A stretch of DNA of 64,000 bases from Rhizobium bangladeshense (GTDB lineage: Bacteria; Pseudomonadota; Alphaproteobacteria; Rhizobiales; Rhizobiaceae), in assembly GCF_017357245.1 (NCBI RefSeq), contig NZ_CP071612.1, positions 2,793,001 through 2,857,000 on the forward strand. Reading direction: 5' to 3'. The notes beneath the pieces were generated by a model that did no database searches, had not been told where the DNA came from, and worked only from the letters and a program-made list of their open reading frames with translations. Made by a program: the position numbers and the translations under genes. Of the stretch, positions 1 to 8,131 are shown one piece after another. The number at the start of each line of letters is the position of its first letter. Position 1 is the stretch's first letter.

Positions 1-1
1 G

Positions 2-763
2 GCTGATTTTCTCGCCAACCGCGGCGAAACGGCGGGCGACGAAGATAATAGGACCATCGTCGACCTGCTGGTCGAACAGATCGAATTCGCCGACGTCGTT
101 GTGCTTAACAAGATCGGCACGGCAAGCGAGGAGGCCCGCGACGCCGCGCGCAAGATCATCATCGGCCTCAATCCGGATGCGAAGCTGATCGAGGTCGATT
201 TCGGCCAGGTGCCGCTCGCCCAGGTGCTCGGCACCGGCCGCTTCGATATCGTGAGGGCAGAGACCCATCCGCTCTGGTACAAGGAGCTGCACGGCTTCCG
301 CAAGCACGTGCCGGAGACCGAGGAATATGGTATCCGCTCCTTCGTCTACCGCGAGAAACGGCCCTTCCATCCGGCAAAATTGCAAGCCTTTCTCGATCGG
401 ACATGGCCGGGTGTAGTGCGCGCCAAAGGCTTCTTCTGGCTCGCGACCCGCCCGCATCATGTCGGCGAGATCAGCCAGGCGGGCGCTCTCGTGCGCACCG
501 GCAAGATGGGCCTGTGGTGGGCGGCCGTCCCACGCGAACAGTGGCCGCAGGAGCCGGGCTTCCTCGGCGCCATCGGCCCCTATCTCGATCCGGTCTGGGG
601 CGACCGCCGCCAGGAAATCGTCTTCATCGGCGCCGATCCGATGGACGAGGCCTGGATCAGGGGGGAGCTCGATGCCTGTTTGGTGGAAAGCCAGGCCTTC
701 ACACCCGAACGCTGGCGCAACCTGCCCGATCCCTTCGCCAGCTGGAGCAGGCAGGCGGCATGA
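2..763 (+). CDS. COG0523 (CobW/ZigA-type) GTPase, 5' end outside the window
   Basis: Partial gene: the frame is open from base 2, so the P-loop half lies outside the window and 253 C-terminal residues are visible. The segment VVLNKIG near visible residue 34 is the G4 guanine-specificity region (NKxD in most members). It is followed by a CobW C-terminal domain starting around IRSFVYREKRPF (residue 110). Known of the family: these GTPases deliver metal, often zinc, to client enzymes in the cytoplasm and are often zinc-starvation induced. Metal and client cannot be read from this fragment. The stop is followed by about 690 bases without an intact gene. Confidence 0.85.
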   Translation, partial: ADFLANRGETAGDEDNRTIVDLLVEQIEFADVVVLNKIGTASEEARDAARKIIIGLNPDAKLIEVDFGQVPLAQVLGTGRFDIVRAETHPLWYKELHGFRKHVPETEEYGIRSFVYREKRPFHPAKLQAFLDRTWPGVVRAKGFFWLATRPHHVGEISQAGALVRTGKMGLWWAAVPREQWPQEPGFLGAIGPYLDPVWGDRRQEIVFIGADPMDEAWIRGELDACLVESQAFTPERWRNLPDPFASWSRQAA

Positions 764-1453
764 GGGCGACGGCAATCAAAAACCTATCGCTGCGTCTGCA
801 CGGAATGCGATCCGTTGCTACCGATCGATGCGCTGCATCCGTTGACGCATAAGGCAGAGGATGAGACGCCAGGCAAAGCCAGAGGCATTCTCAACGTCAT
901 CGGAGAGCGGATCATGCCGTTGCTTCGGCGGGAATAACACGAGAAATGCTTTCGGTGGAACGAAGCGGGCGGAGGATGGAGATCACCGGCAAACGGCACA
1001 TCCCGTACAAGTGGTTGATTCAGCCGAACCGCCGCCGCCCACCCTCATCCCTGTGCTCGTCACAGGGATCCAGAGCTGGATTCCTGTGCACGCATAGGAA
1101 AGAGGAGTCTGGAGAGACGTCGCCAAACCTTTCTCGAAAGCGAAAGGGCGACCGGAAGCCGCCCCTCCTCCAATCACCATCAAAGCCCGGCAATAATGCT
1201 GGAAATGACGCCGCTGAGTAATGAAATCCGTAGCGTGCGCCGGAAGGTTTATACTTCAGATTAACCTATACGCATCCAGGCCGAAGTTCCTGAGATTCCG
1301 CTCGCGGGCCGCGTTCGGCATCGTACGCGCGGCATTTGATTGGAGAGCGGATTCGATTTTCAAGGAATTTTAGCGCAGATTTCAGGATAGGAAGCGTCTG
1401 CAAACGCTACTCGCAGGCTCGTTCGAGGCAACCATGGCACAATGGAGGAAACC
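764..1453. other. Gene-free stretch with one palindromic repeat copy
   Basis: No reading frame here has a ribosome binding site and a recognisable product. The only structure seen is the shortened repeat copy at 1041-1100. The last 20 bases hold the ribosome binding site of the broken glyoxalase gene. Confidence 0.6.
1041..1100. repeat. Shortened copy of a palindromic intergenic repeat
   Basis: The motif CTGTGCTCGTCACAG is followed closely by CTGGATTCCTGTG. The same two end segments flank about 130 bp at 21331-21466 and 52045-52174, so this copy has lost the middle part. The ends are inverted repeats of each other and each contains its own small palindrome. It resembles in style the palindromic mosaic repeats (RIME-type) known from rhizobia, but identity to a named family is not established. 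Confidence 0.7.
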
Positions 1454-1837
1454 ATGTCCGGCATCAGCATGCGCTACATCGTCGACGACGTTGACGCAGC
1501 CGTGGATTTTTAAAGGCAGCATCTCGGCTTCGCCCTCGCGTTTCGCCCTGCGCCCACCTTCGCCATCTTGACCAGGGACGGCTTTCGTCTGCTCGTCAGT
1601 GGCATGACGGGACCAGGCGGAGCGCCCCAGGCTATGCCAGATGGACGAAAGCCGGAGCCTGGCGGATGGAATCGGATGCAAATCGAAGTCGAGGACCTTG
1701 AGGCGGAGGTCGGCAGGTTGCGCCAGGCGGGCGCACGATTTCGCAATGAGATCGTACAGGGAATGGGCGGGAAGCAGATCCTGCTCGAAGATCCGGCCGG
1801 AAACCCGATAGAGCTCTTCGAAGCGCCAAAGAAATAA
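1454..1837 (+). pseudogene. Glyoxalase/bleomycin-resistance family protein broken by an in-frame stop
   Basis: An ATG at 1454 follows the ribosome binding site TGGAGG. It opens a frame coding MSGISMRYIVDDVDAAVDF, then TAA at 1511-1513 (codon 20), and continues in the same frame with RQHLGFALAFRP to the stop at 1835. Without the stop the product would be a normal 127-residue VOC-fold protein. The motif AVDFYxxHLGF is typical of the family, so the stop replaces the usual tyrosine by a one-base change (TAT or TAC to TAA). The end, DPAGNPIELFE, is the classic final strand with the metal-binding glutamate. An internal ATG at 1568 could start only a fragment without the first strand. Probably inactive unless the stop is a sequencing error. 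Confidence 0.8.
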
Positions 1838-1996
1838 ACGAGGTGAGCTTACCTTCTCGACAGCGTTGTTCCACCAGGATTCCAATGACGATCGCCCGAT
1901 ATGGACGTTGCTCCTGTCAACAATGGCGGCTGCGCCTTGCCAGCATTGTGCGAGCGTGTAGTTTCGGACTCGCGTCAATTCAGAGGTAGGCACAAC

Positions 1997-3328
1997 ATGT
2001 CCGAATCCGCGGGCGGGCTCCTCGACTATGTCGGGATATTAGCCGTATTCTTTCTCGTCGCCGCCAATGGCTTCTTCGTCGCCGCCGAATTCGCACTCGT
2101 GTCGATGAGGCGCAGCCGTGTCGCCGAGCTCGTCACGGCAGGGCGCATGAACGCCTCGGCCCTTCAGCGCGCCGTTGACAATCTCGACTCCAATCTCGCC
2201 GCCACCCAGCTCGGCATTACCATCTCCTCACTGGCGCTGGGCTGGGTCGGCGAGCCCGCACTTGCCCACCTGATAGAACCGCTGCTCTCTTGGCTGCCCG
2301 AGCCGTGGGCGACGACCGGGGCGCATACGGTCGCCATCGTCATCGCCTTCGTCATCATCACCGCGCTGCATATCGTGCTTGGCGAACTCGCTCCCAAGAG
2401 CCTGGCTCTTCAGCGCTGCGAAGCCACCTCGCTTGCCGTCGTGCGTCCGCTCGGCCTTTTCCTCGTGCTGTTCAAACCGGCAATCTTCACACTGAACGGC
2501 CTCGGCAATCTGGTACTCAAAGCCGTCGGGCTTCGTGCGGGAGCCGGTGAATCCTCGTTCCACTCACCGCAGGAGCTGAAGCTCCTGGTCGCCGAGAGCC
2601 AGGAGGCCGGTCTTCTGAACCAGGTGCAGCAGCAGCTCGTCGAGCGGGTATTCAACATCGGCGAGAGGCCAATCTCCGACATCATGACGCCCCGTCTCGA
2701 CATCGAATGGTTCGATGCAGACGACAGCGAGGCGGAGATCCTGAAGACGATCCGAGAATGCAGCCATGAACAGCTGCTGGTCGCCCGCGGCTCGATCGAC
2801 GAGCCGATCGGCATGGTATTGAAGAAGGATCTTCTCGACCAAGTCCTCGACGGCGGCAAGGTCAGACCGCTGGAGGTGATCAAGCAGCCTCTGGTGCTGC
2901 ACGAGGGTACGAAGGTGGTTCGCGTCATCGACAGCTTCAAGGCGTCCCCCGTGCGCCTCGCCATCGTCGTCGACGAATATGGCAGTCTCGAGGGCATCGT
3001 CACCCAGACCGACCTGCTCGAAGCTATCGCCGGCGATCTGCCGGGCGCCGACGAGGAGCCCGACATCGTCGTTCGGGAAGACGGTTCGCTGCTGATCGAC
3101 GCGATGATGCCAGCCTTCGATGCCTTCGAGCGTCTGGGCCTCAAGGATCGACCTGACGCCGATTTCCATACCCTCGCTGGCTTTGCACTGCATCAACTCC
3201 AGCATATCCCCGAAGCAGGCGAAACCTTCCTGTTCGAAGGCTGGCGCTTCGAGGTGATGGACATGGACGGCATGCGCATCGACAAGATGCTTGCGACGCG
3301 CGTCCCCGCCGAGGGAGCAGAGGCCTGA
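1997..3328 (+). CDS. CNNM/TlyC-type membrane protein with CBS pair and CorC_HlyC domain
   Basis: 443 residues. The ATG at 1997 is chosen because GAGGTAGG lies just upstream and the first membrane helix (VGILAVFFLVAANGFFVAA) begins about ten residues later; an upstream ATG at 1901 would add an unlikely polar extension. Order: DUF21 membrane domain with three to four helices (residues about 8-190), two CBS motifs (about 210-330; ISDIMTPRLDIEW opens the first), then the CorC_HlyC transporter-associated domain to the end. Known family members act in divalent cation (Mg2+/Co2+) efflux or homeostasis; the hemolysin label is historical. The gene ends one base before the convergent chrA stop. Confidence 0.85.
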   Translation: MSESAGGLLDYVGILAVFFLVAANGFFVAAEFALVSMRRSRVAELVTAGRMNASALQRAVDNLDSNLAATQLGITISSLALGWVGEPALAHLIEPLLSWLPEPWATTGAHTVAIVIAFVIITALHIVLGELAPKSLALQRCEATSLAVVRPLGLFLVLFKPAIFTLNGLGNLVLKAVGLRAGAGESSFHSPQELKLLVAESQEAGLLNQVQQQLVERVFNIGERPISDIMTPRLDIEWFDADDSEAEILKTIRECSHEQLLVARGSIDEPIGMVLKKDLLDQVLDGGKVRPLEVIKQPLVLHEGTKVVRVIDSFKASPVRLAIVVDEYGSLEGIVTQTDLLEAIAGDLPGADEEPDIVVREDGSLLIDAMMPAFDAFERLGLKDRPDADFHTLAGFALHQLQHIPEAGETFLFEGWRFEVMDMDGMRIDKMLATRVPAEGAEA

Positions 3329-4750
3329 TCAATTCATTGCCAACGTCCAGAGCATTCCGACAGCAGCGCAGCTAAGCAGGGTCGCAATGACGGAGGCCCT
3401 GAATCGGAAGATCGCGATGGCGGCGGCAATTGACAGCGCCATTGCCGCCGGCACGGCCGACTGCAGTACGGGAATGTCGAGCCACAGCCCCCCAAGGCGA
3501 ATGACGGCGACCTCGGCGAACAGCGTGTGCAGGCCGAACCAGATTGCCAGGTTGAGAATGACCCCAACCACGGCCGCCGTTATCGCCGACATCGCACCTG
3601 CCAGAGCGACATTGCCGCGTAGTTTTTCGATGAACGGCGCGCCGAGAAAGATCCAGAGAAAACAGGGCACGAAGGTCACCCATGTCGTCAGTACGGCCGC
3701 AAGCGTGGCGGCGAGCATAGGATCCAGCGATCCGGGATCGCGGTAGGCGCCCATGAAGCCGACGAACTGGACTACCATGATCAACGGCCCCGGTGTCGTT
3801 TCGGCCATGCCGAGACCATCAAGCATCTCCCCAGGTCTCAGCCAGCCGAAATGCTGCACGGCTTCCTGCGCGACATAGGCAAGGACGGCATAGGCTCCGC
3901 CGAACGTCACGACAGCCATCTTGCTGAAGAACAGGGAGATCTCGGTGAAGACACTGTCTGCTCCAAGGGCTGCGTAGAGTGCAACGACAGGAATGAGCCA
4001 GAGGGCAAGCAGGATGGCCGACATACGCAATGACCAGGGGAGATTCGGGCGAGCATGAGCCGGAATATCCTCGCCCAGCGCCGAGTCGGCATCCGACAGC
4101 ACTGGCCCGCCGCCCGCCCCGTGCCCTCCTCCGGTTCTGAAGGCGGCAAGCTCGAATCTGCCGCCGAAAAAGCCGACGATACCGGCTGAGAGTACGATCA
4201 GCGGGAACGGCACATGAAGAAAGAAGATGGCAACGAAGGCCGCGGCCGCAATCGCGATCATGACCTTGTTCCTCAATGCCCGCCCGCCGATTCGGATGAC
4301 AGCCTGTACGACGACGGCAAGCACCGCCGCCTTCAGGCCGAAGAACAAGCCGGCAATGATGGCGACGTTGCCATAGGCCGCATAGATGTAACTGAGACCG
4401 AGGATCGAAAGAAATCCCGGCAGCACGAACAGAATGCCGGCAACCAGGCCGCCCAGTGTGCGGTGCATCAGCCAGCCGATATAGATGGCTAGCTGCTGCG
4501 CCTCGGGACCGGGAAGCAGCATGCAATAGTTCAGCGCGTGCAGGAAGCGATGCTCGCCGATCCATCGCTTCTCGTCGACGATGATCCGGTGCATAACCGC
4601 AATCTGACCGGCCGGGCCGCCGAAGCTCAAGGCCGCGATCCGCAGCCAGACCCGGAAAGCCTCGCCGAACGAGACGCCGTGATGATGCTCTGAACCTGCG
4701 TGTTTCTCCGCCTTTTCACTGGTGGGCGCGTTTCCTGTCATCTCGACCAT
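3329..4750 (-). CDS. chrA: Chromate transporter ChrA, long-chain two-domain type
   Basis: 473 residues from the ATG at 4750, preceded by AGAGGG. Two homologous CHR halves are visible. The N-terminal half begins SFGEAFRVWLRIAALSFGGPAG (residues about 25-46), with the conserved FGGP motif and MLLPGPEAQQLAIYIGW. The second half contains KMAVVTFGGAYAVLAYVAQ and ETTPGPLIMVVQFVGF. About ten to twelve hydrophobic helices are predicted. The family effluxes chromate from the cytoplasm. A histidine-rich stretch (GSEHHHG) precedes the first helix. It lies one base downstream of the remnant of a chromate-resistance gene, so a former two-gene chromate operon is implied. It abuts the convergent membrane protein gene without spacer. 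Confidence 0.93.
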   Translation of the reverse strand: MVEMTGNAPTSEKAEKHAGSEHHHGVSFGEAFRVWLRIAALSFGGPAGQIAVMHRIIVDEKRWIGEHRFLHALNYCMLLPGPEAQQLAIYIGWLMHRTLGGLVAGILFVLPGFLSILGLSYIYAAYGNVAIIAGLFFGLKAAVLAVVVQAVIRIGGRALRNKVMIAIAAAAFVAIFFLHVPFPLIVLSAGIVGFFGGRFELAAFRTGGGHGAGGGPVLSDADSALGEDIPAHARPNLPWSLRMSAILLALWLIPVVALYAALGADSVFTEISLFFSKMAVVTFGGAYAVLAYVAQEAVQHFGWLRPGEMLDGLGMAETTPGPLIMVVQFVGFMGAYRDPGSLDPMLAATLAAVLTTWVTFVPCFLWIFLGAPFIEKLRGNVALAGAMSAITAAVVGVILNLAIWFGLHTLFAEVAVIRLGGLWLDIPVLQSAVPAAMALSIAAAIAIFRFRASVIATLLSCAAVGMLWTLAMN

Positions 4751-4751
4751 C

Positions 4752-5036
4752 TCATGCCCTCTTCTTCGGAATGGGCCAGTTGTGGTTTTCCTCGGTCGCC
4801 TCGCGGCACCAGCGGAATAAGGCGTCATGGAGAATCATGCCTGCCTCGAGCTGCTCCGATCGTCGGAATACATCCTGGAGAGGCCGAGCGAAACGGCAAG
4901 CAGACCGAGCGCCTCCGGCCCGAGATTGAGCCTCGCTGCAATCCTCGTCCGTGCGGACGTCGATGATGCAGGGCGTACCGCGTGTTCCGATGAGGCGGCT
5001 GAGCATATCGGGAGATATTTCTAGAAATGACGGCAT
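4752..5036 (-). pseudogene. Collapsed rhodanese/ChrB-like chromate-resistance gene (internal deletion plus frameshift)
   Basis: The ATG at 5036 follows GGAGGG and codes MPSFLEISPD..IIDVRTDED, the start of the rhodanese-like domain of chromate-resistance proteins. Around 4935-4945 the homologous frame changes: in another frame the DNA reads ARLNLGPEALGLLAVSLGL and SRMYSDD, which belongs to the C-terminal part. A second one-base shift then returns to the first frame for EQLEAGMILHDALFRWC and EATEENHNWP. Most of the middle of the protein, including the rhodanese active-site cysteine loop, is missing. The remaining open frame could yield a 94-residue chimera without function. The stop is one base from the chrA ATG, so the mRNA segment may persist as a leader for chrA. 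Confidence 0.8.
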
Positions 5037-5598
5037 GACGCGTCCCTCCGTTGATCGGTTGTACCGGACGCGATTCTTCAGCATGCCGCCTCGTGGGGTG
5101 ATCGCAACCCCAGAGCCAAAGCATTGGCAAACCGATCCCCTCCTGTCAAGGAAGATGCTTGCACGACGGTTGTCCCTGCGTCCGTGGCCATGATGCCTGT
5201 GTGACGACCGTGCCGCCGCCGGCAAAATACCTCTCGTCCTCGACGGGACACCGGCCACCCCGGCAATGGGGCTTCTTGGCACCACGTCTCCTCCCCTCAT
5301 CCACTCGAATCCAGCCGTGGCGCGTCATCGCCCATCATCTTCGCCTTTTTCAAGGTTCAACCTGAAAACCGCAATCGAAACGGGCAGAACCTCAGAGCAC
5401 GCGCCATCGCGCTGCTCCTTGCATCTACAGCCGCCAACACCTGTCTCGTTGCTCAATATCCCCACCGAACGCTCTTGTTTCGAGCTCGGTGGAAACCGCC
5501 GGGCGGCAAAAACCCCGTCAATACAAACGCTTCGGCCCCATAATGGAACAAAAGTCCAACTCGTCCATTTCTCTCACACCGAAAGAGGAGAAAGTACC
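5037..5598. other. Gene-free stretch between the chromate remnant and a small membrane protein
   Basis: 562 bases. Frames across it lack ribosome binding sites and family-like sequence. It should hold the divergent promoters of the chr remnant/chrA and of the gene at 5599. Only the two ribosome binding sites (GGAGGG near 5045 on the minus strand, GAGGAG near 5586) could be made out. Confidence 0.5.
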
Positions 5599-5910
5599 AT
5601 GACGTACGACCCCAATAATGCCAACGATCCGAACCGCCCGCTGAACCCGAACCTGGACCTGCGCACCACTCCGACTACGCGCAATAGCAATACGTGGGTC
5701 GTCTGGGTTGCTGCATTGGCCGTGATCGCTGTTGCTGCATTCGCCTATTCGCAGTGGAGCAGCACCCCCGGCACTTCGCCGGATACGACAGCCTCCACGA
5801 CCCAGACCGAGCCGGCCCCGGCCAAGCCGATCGCTCCGACCGATAACAGTGCAACGCCTGCTCCGGCACCTGCACCGGCCACACCGCCGGCCGCTCCTGC
5901 CCAGCAGTAA
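5599..5910 (+). CDS. Small single-pass membrane protein with Ala/Pro-rich tail, function unknown
   Basis: 103 residues. The ATG at 5599 follows GAGGAG at a good distance; the frame is open further upstream, but without a site. Residues 1-31 are polar and Asn/Pro-rich (DPNNANDPNRPLNPN). Residues about 33-54 form one hydrophobic helix (WVVWVAALAVIAVAAFAY). The rest is a low-complexity Thr/Pro/Ala tail ending PPAAPAQQ, probably periplasmic. The N-out or N-in orientation is not certain. No enzymatic motif is seen. A 12-bp perfect stem terminator follows, so it appears to be a single-gene unit. Confidence 0.7.
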   Translation: MTYDPNNANDPNRPLNPNLDLRTTPTTRNSNTWVVWVAALAVIAVAAFAYSQWSSTPGTSPDTTASTTQTEPAPAKPIAPTDNSATPAPAPAPATPPAAPAQQ

Positions 5911-6226
5911 CCGCTGCCGGTCGAAAGAAGCTGCGCTAGATGCCTCCTTGGCGTATCCGGCAGGACACGCCAAGGAGGATCTATGGATCAAGGACACTTT
6001 GGCTGGGCGACATGGTTCTTAGAGCGACGCGTCCGGCACCAGCTTCTTTTCGACGGCCGGCTCTTGAAGAAGAGCAATCGGCACTTATTTAAGGATTATT
6101 AAATTTGTCTCTGATGGCTGACCACGGATGTACTGGCAGCCGTCATCGAGACAGATCGAGGAAGGTCGGTGCGAGTTTCGCCCGGCCTTTTTTCTTGTTC
6201 TCGTCACCGACGTCCAAATAGTCCGA
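5911..6226. other. Gene-free stretch with a terminator
   Basis: 316 bases containing the hairpin at 5943-5978 and an A/T-rich patch near 6080-6110. No gene was recognised. Confidence 0.5.
5943..5978 (+). terminator. Terminator-like hairpin after the small membrane protein
   Basis: Perfect 12-bp stem CCTCCTTGGCGT / ACGCCAAGGAGG with a 12-base loop, 33 bases after the stop at 5910. The T-rich tail is short, so it may act as a 3' stabiliser as well as a terminator. Confidence 0.7.
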
Positions 6227-6358
6227 CTACCCGCCATTATTGCTCTTCTTGCTGTCGGACCCTGAGGGACAGCGGTCTTCGTTGCCGCAGGTGTTATAGC
6301 AGCCGCCGGAATCGCGCTCCATCATGCAAGTATCGCGGCACGGGCCAGAGATCCGCAC
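6227..6358 (-). CDS. Possible 43-residue Cys-rich peptide
   Basis: A GTG at 6358 lies behind GGAG and opens a short frame with five cysteines spaced C-x3-C-x8-C-x3-C-x5-C (CRDTCMMERD..GGCYNTC). This twin Cx3C-like spacing is unusual for a random frame. It directly follows, on the same strand, the small Cys-containing secreted protein at 6399-6701. No signal peptide is visible, so it could be the tail of a decayed gene. Low certainty. Confidence 0.3.
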   Translation of the reverse strand: MRISGPCRDTCMMERDSGGCYNTCGNEDRCPSGSDSKKSNNGG

Positions 6359-6398
6359 ATGGCGGGCTCCACTAGCCGGGCGATGCTTAGCGCAAAGG

Positions 6399-6701
6399 CT
6401 AATTGGGAATTCTGTTGTAAAAGGACTGAGGATCGTAGACGCACTCATAGTCGAGGAGGCAGATCTTGCCGTCTGCATCTCTCACCCGCGCGGTGTCGTA
6501 TTTGTCCCCCAGATTGCACCTTGCCGGCGGATAGCGAAAGCTGCGGCCGCCGAAGCCCATGCGGACGAATACCCGCTTGTCCTGCTGAATGACGCGTCTG
6601 AGTTCCGTGCAGCTGTGGTCCCTGGCATTGACTTCCACCGTCTCGGCGGCAAAGGCTACAGACGGGAACGATAGCACGACGGCCACAACGAGTTTTTTCA
6701 T
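6399..6701 (-). CDS. Small secreted four-cysteine protein, paralogue of the gene at 7408-7704
   Basis: 100 residues; ATG at 6701 behind AGGAG. Residues 1-18 are a clear signal peptide (cleavage after SVAFA). The mature part has four cysteines: HSCTELRR, PARC, KICLLDYEC. It shares the block FVRxGFGGRSFRYPP, then GDK, RDAxGxxC, and LDYxCVYDPxSxYN with the protein at 7408. A small periplasmic disulfide-bonded domain is inferred. I do not recognise the family. It is the last clear gene of a run of small minus-strand genes starting near tRNA-Lys. Confidence 0.75.
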   Translation of the reverse strand: MKKLVVAVVLSFPSVAFAAETVEVNARDHSCTELRRVIQQDKRVFVRMGFGGRSFRYPPARCNLGDKYDTARVRDADGKICLLDYECVYDPQSFYNRIPN

Positions 6702-6835
6702 GGACAACTCCTGAATGGGAGGGCTGAAGTTGGGCGGCCGGCCGAGACAGCCAGTAGCGAATCCAAACCACGCCGAGCAGCAATTCTTAGCCGCTGGATT
6801 GAAAAACGACCATCGCCTCAACGTGTGGTGCCGAG

Positions 6836-7186
6836 TTATGCGACTCCAAGCCTATCCGCAACCCAACTGTTGTTACCCTTATTGCCGCACGACGCGCACC
6901 GCAGCCTTGGCGTCAGTACGCCGATCATCACACCGGTGCCGAACCGTCGCGCGAGCTCCGATTGGTCGATCCAGCCTACGTGACGGCATGCCGCGCACCT
7001 TCCACCGAGGCTGTCCTCCTTGTTGAACTCGGCCAATGTCAGCCGACCACCGGCATACGGAAGCGTGGCTGCGCCCCCCTGTTTGGTGGAGGCCGATCTT
7101 GAAGACCCTCGTCGGCTGCCTTCGTTGACTGTGTAGCCGGTGTCCGCGCCAGGCCGGACAAGGTCGATGCCCTTCTGGTGCTTCAT
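6836..7186 (-). CDS. Small zinc-ribbon-like protein
   Basis: 116 residues from the ATG at 7186. The N-terminal 55 residues look disordered (Ser/Arg/Gly-rich). The C-terminal half has two CxxC knuckles, CAAC and CASC, separated by about 30 residues with the motif LRCASCGNKG. This is a compact zinc-ribbon arrangement seen in many short rhizobial proteins of unknown role. The start overlaps the stop of a 44-residue gene as ATGA, so translation is probably coupled; this also explains the lack of its own good ribosome binding site. A nucleic-acid or protein-binding role is only a guess. Confidence 0.6.
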   Translation of the reverse strand: MKHQKGIDLVRPGADTGYTVNEGSRRGSSRSASTKQGGAATLPYAGGRLTLAEFNKEDSLGGRCAACRHVGWIDQSELARRFGTGVMIGVLTPRLRCASCGNKGNNSWVADRLGVA

Positions 7187-7317
7187 TGTAGGGGACGCTC
7201 TTTGCGGATTGCCGCGAGCGCGCGATTTTGCGCTCGCAGGACAGCAGCCAGATCCCCGTCCGGATGCAGCCGGTTGGCTGCTACTTCGGTCTCACTGAAA
7301 GCGAGCTGCTCTGCCAT
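7183..7317 (-). CDS. 44-residue peptide coupled to the zinc-ribbon gene
   Basis: The ATG at 7317 follows AGGGA with eight bases spacing. It codes MAEQLAFSETEVAANRL.. ending AIRKERPLQ, and the TGA overlaps the next ATG as ATGA. The peptide is probably alpha-helical (LAAVLRAQNRALAAIRKE) and has no signal peptide. The good start site, the coupling and the biased composition support a real gene, either a leader that controls the downstream gene or a small partner protein. Function unknown. Confidence 0.55.
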   Translation of the reverse strand: MAEQLAFSETEVAANRLHPDGDLAAVLRAQNRALAAIRKERPLQ

Positions 7318-7407
7318 GATGTTTCCCTAGAAATAGCCTCTGCATTCAAGCGAGCTCGTTCGTATTTTGTTCCCGCATCCCAAAGAGTCAAGACAGCTGT
7401 CGCGGTG

Positions 7408-7704
7408 TCAGGGGAAATTATAAAGCGAGGCTGGGTCGTAGACGCAGGCGTAGTCAAGGACACACTGCCTCCCCTCCGCATCACGAAAGCTCGCCGTGCT
7501 GCGCTTGTCGCCCCGGCTGCACTGCGTGGGCGGATAGCGAAAGCTGCGCCCGCCAAAGCCGACGCGAACAAAGGCCTTCTTACTTTGACGGATAATCTGG
7601 GCAATCTCGCCGCAGCTGTGTGCGCTCGCCTTGATTTCTATTGCCCCGCCAGCAAACGCCGCCGACGGAAGCAACAAGGCAACGGCGAAGATGACACTTT
7701 TCAT
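7408..7704 (-). CDS. Small secreted four-cysteine protein, paralogue of the gene at 6399-6701
   Basis: 98 residues from the ATG at 7704 (GGAG upstream); an upstream TTG at 7722 would spoil the signal peptide. Residues 1-18 are a signal peptide ending PSAAFA. The mature protein has cysteines in HSCGEIAQ, PTQC, RQC and DYAC, and shares FVRVGFGGRSFRYPP and CVYDPASLYN with the sister protein. Two disulfides are inferred. The two copies flank the 44-residue and zinc-ribbon genes, so a duplication within this small cluster is likely. The product stops shortly after the shared YN motif. Confidence 0.75.
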   Translation of the reverse strand: MKSVIFAVALLLPSAAFAGGAIEIKASAHSCGEIAQIIRQSKKAFVRVGFGGRSFRYPPTQCSRGDKRSTASFRDAEGRQCVLDYACVYDPASLYNFP

Positions 7705-7844
7705 GGAAAGCTCCGGCTTCAAGAAGGGAGATAGCGCAAGCCATCAGTGCGGCGAGTGTCGATCACGGCATATCGTTTCGGGAACGATTCCATCAAACCG
7801 GAAATCCGATCTGAATTCAAATAGGCGAATTCTATCAAGGAGAA

Positions 7845-7920
<76 letters not shown>

Positions 7921-7950
7921 GTTCGCGCTTGGCTGCGCGGTGTGACGGGG

Positions 7951-7979
7951 CGTATAAACAGGATCGGCTAGCTTGTCCA
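7951..7979 (-). promoter_or_regulatory. Sigma-70-type promoter of tRNA-Lys
   Basis: On the minus strand: -35 TGGACA (7979-7974), 17-base spacer, -10 TATACG (7956-7951), then a G/C-rich leader to the tRNA start at 7920. Spacing is ideal and both hexamers are close to consensus. Confidence 0.6.
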
Positions 7980-8131
7980 GCGTATTGGCGAAAATTCTTT
8001 GGCTAATCTCAAATTTTTTCCGCAAGCGCGAAATGCGGCATGTAATCCGGCGAATCGGAACCGATTTCCGGAGGGATTATGCGCCTATTCAAAGCGATAG
8101 CGCGTCCTGCCAGATGCACTCCCACATCAAA

